Below are positions 12,812 through 13,796 of a stretch of 13,796 nucleotides of DNA, piece by piece; the first letter of the stretch is position 1, and every line of letters begins with the position of its first letter. Origin of the DNA: CAZQLE01 sp964593905 (lineage in GTDB: Bacteria > Chloroflexota > Anaerolineae > Anaerolineales > Anaerolineaceae); assembly GCA_964593905.1 (NCBI GenBank), contig CAZQLE010000103.1, forward strand, positions 1 to 13,796, written 5' to 3'. Both the position numbers and the translations under genes were made by a program. The notes under the pieces were generated by a model. It saw only the letters and a program-made list of their open reading frames with translations, did no database searches and had not been told where the DNA came from.

Positions 12812-13796
12812 ATGCTGACCCGATGGATCACCCTCCGTTCGATGATTACGCGGCCGCTGCGGCTTGGCTTAAGTTTGTTTGCCATCATGCTCGGTGTGGC
12901 GGGCATGCTCTCAATTGGCATGACAAATCAGACTGCCATGGAATCGATCACCCGATTGTTTACAGATACTTCAGGTAAAGCCAACCTGACCATCACCGGC
13001 GGGGCATCTTCCAGTACCGGCTTTTCAGATTCTGTGCTGCGCACAGCCGAAGATTTTTCGGGGGTTAAGGCGGCTGTTCCGCTTGTGCGGGCGCAGTCTG
13101 CACTGGCTGCTGAAAGTGCCCCCGGAGAAATTGGGCTGAGTTTTTTTGGTGTGAGCGCCGGTGGATTAATGCTGCACGGCATTGACCCGGACCGTGAGTT
13201 ACAGGTTCGATCTTATACGCTGAGTGAAGGGCGCTTTTTGCAGGGTGTAGATGACAGCAATGAAGTGGTTCTGGTGGATTCTTTCGCAGAAGAGAAGGAT
13301 CTCTCGGTTGGTGACCGGCTGGAGCTGCTCACACCGGTGGGCATTCAACGGTTAAAAATTGTCGGTCTGGTAAAAAAGGAAGGGGCAGCCCAGGCCAACA
13401 ACGGCGCATTCGGCCTGGTGCCGTTAAAGACGCTGCAGGCGTTGTTTAATCGCGGCAGCGACCTGGATCAGATCGACCTGCTGTTGGAGTCAAAGATTGC
13501 CGGTCGTGAAAACCTGGAAACCATGCGGCAGGAATTGCAAAACCGGTTGGGTGAAAAGTATTCTGTGGTATTTCCGGCCGCGCAAGGCCAGCGTATGACG
13601 CAAATGCTGGGCAATTATCAAATTGGGTTAAATTTTTTGAGCGGCATTGCGCTGTTTGTGGGTGCGTTTCTTATCTATAACGCCTTTGCCATGACGGTGG
13701 TCGAACGGACGCGCGAATTTGGGATGTTGCGCACCATTGGCATGACCCGCCGCCAGGTGATCACCCAGGTGTTGATCGAGGCCGGTGTGCTGGGGG
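12812..13796 (+). CDS. FtsX/MacB-type ABC permease, N-terminal part (cut by window end)
   Basis: The frame opens at the ATG at 12812, seven bases after the ATPase stop, and stays open for 328 codons to the window edge. The product begins MLTRWITLRSMITRPLRL, then one membrane helix at about 17-36. A large extracytoplasmic domain (about 40-265) follows, with MacB periplasmic-core features such as LSEGRFLQ, NEVVLVDSFAEE, LSVGDRLELLTP and IVGLVKKEG. A second helix lies at about 270-292, and then the conserved cytoplasmic coupling segment ERTREFGMLRTIGMTRRQV. This is the FtsX-like/MacB_PCD permease family. The missing C-terminal half should carry the remaining helices and, in long members, a second extracytoplasmic domain. 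With the preceding ATPase it forms a LolCDE/MacB-like transporter of unknown substrate. No obvious Shine-Dalgarno sequence lies in the short gap, suggesting coupled translation. Confidence 0.88.
   Translation, partial: MLTRWITLRSMITRPLRLGLSLFAIMLGVAGMLSIGMTNQTAMESITRLFTDTSGKANLTITGGASSSTGFSDSVLRTAEDFSGVKAAVPLVRAQSALAAESAPGEIGLSFFGVSAGGLMLHGIDPDRELQVRSYTLSEGRFLQGVDDSNEVVLVDSFAEEKDLSVGDRLELLTPVGIQRLKIVGLVKKEGAAQANNGAFGLVPLKTLQALFNRGSDLDQIDLLLESKIAGRENLETMRQELQNRLGEKYSVVFPAAQGQRMTQMLGNYQIGLNFLSGIALFVGAFLIYNAFAMTVVERTREFGMLRTIGMTRRQVITQVLIEAGVLG

Overview
The window carries eleven protein genes, all on the + strand, in short co-directional groups separated by A/T-rich or hairpin-bearing gaps. No gap exceeds 300 bases. 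No rRNA, tRNA, CRISPR array, IS element or phage gene was seen. GC content and codon style look even across the coding parts, so this reads as ordinary chromosome. The protein set (a DUF2089 regulator beside a SHOCT-like protein, a DHA3-type MFS pump, a stand-alone PycB/5S-like carboxyltransferase, a PlsY-like protein, a dikinase-like protein and a LolD/FtsX-like ABC pair) suggests an anaerobic Chloroflexota of the Anaerolineae type. That is inference from protein flavour only; there is no marker RNA in the window.

Layout. (1) 1-461: C-terminal end of a radical-SAM DNA modification/repair protein, cut by the window edge. (2) 535-1504: a strong promoter, a palindrome-bearing leader, a DUF2089 zinc-ribbon/HTH regulator and a SHOCT-like protein. 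The two proteins share a short helical module. (3) 1642-2934: an MFS efflux pump. (4) 3020-4133: an MscS channel with its own promoter. (5) 4130-7112: a TTGACA/TATATT promoter overlapping the mscS stop codon, a leader that reads as a yybP-ykoY manganese riboswitch with an intrinsic terminator, and a 914-residue P2-type ATPase. (6) 7230-8717: a PycB/5S-like carboxyltransferase with no biotin domain, followed by a hairpin terminator. (7) 8910 to the window end: a tight operon of a PlsY-like membrane protein, a dikinase-like phosphotransferase, a LolD-type ATPase and an FtsX-type permease that runs off the window.

Two parts stand out. The riboswitch gives the P-type ATPase a probable substrate (Mn2+ efflux), which the protein sequence alone would not; the aptamer and terminator compete for the same bases. 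The last operon is the best candidate for an undescribed system: a PlsY homologue with altered active-site motifs, an ATP-grasp plus phospho-His enzyme built like rifampicin phosphotransferase rather than PEP synthase, and a MacB/LolCDE-like ABC pair, linked by an 8-base gap, a 1-base overlap and a 7-base gap. A role in making or moving a modified lipid or envelope molecule is an inference from this neighbourhood.
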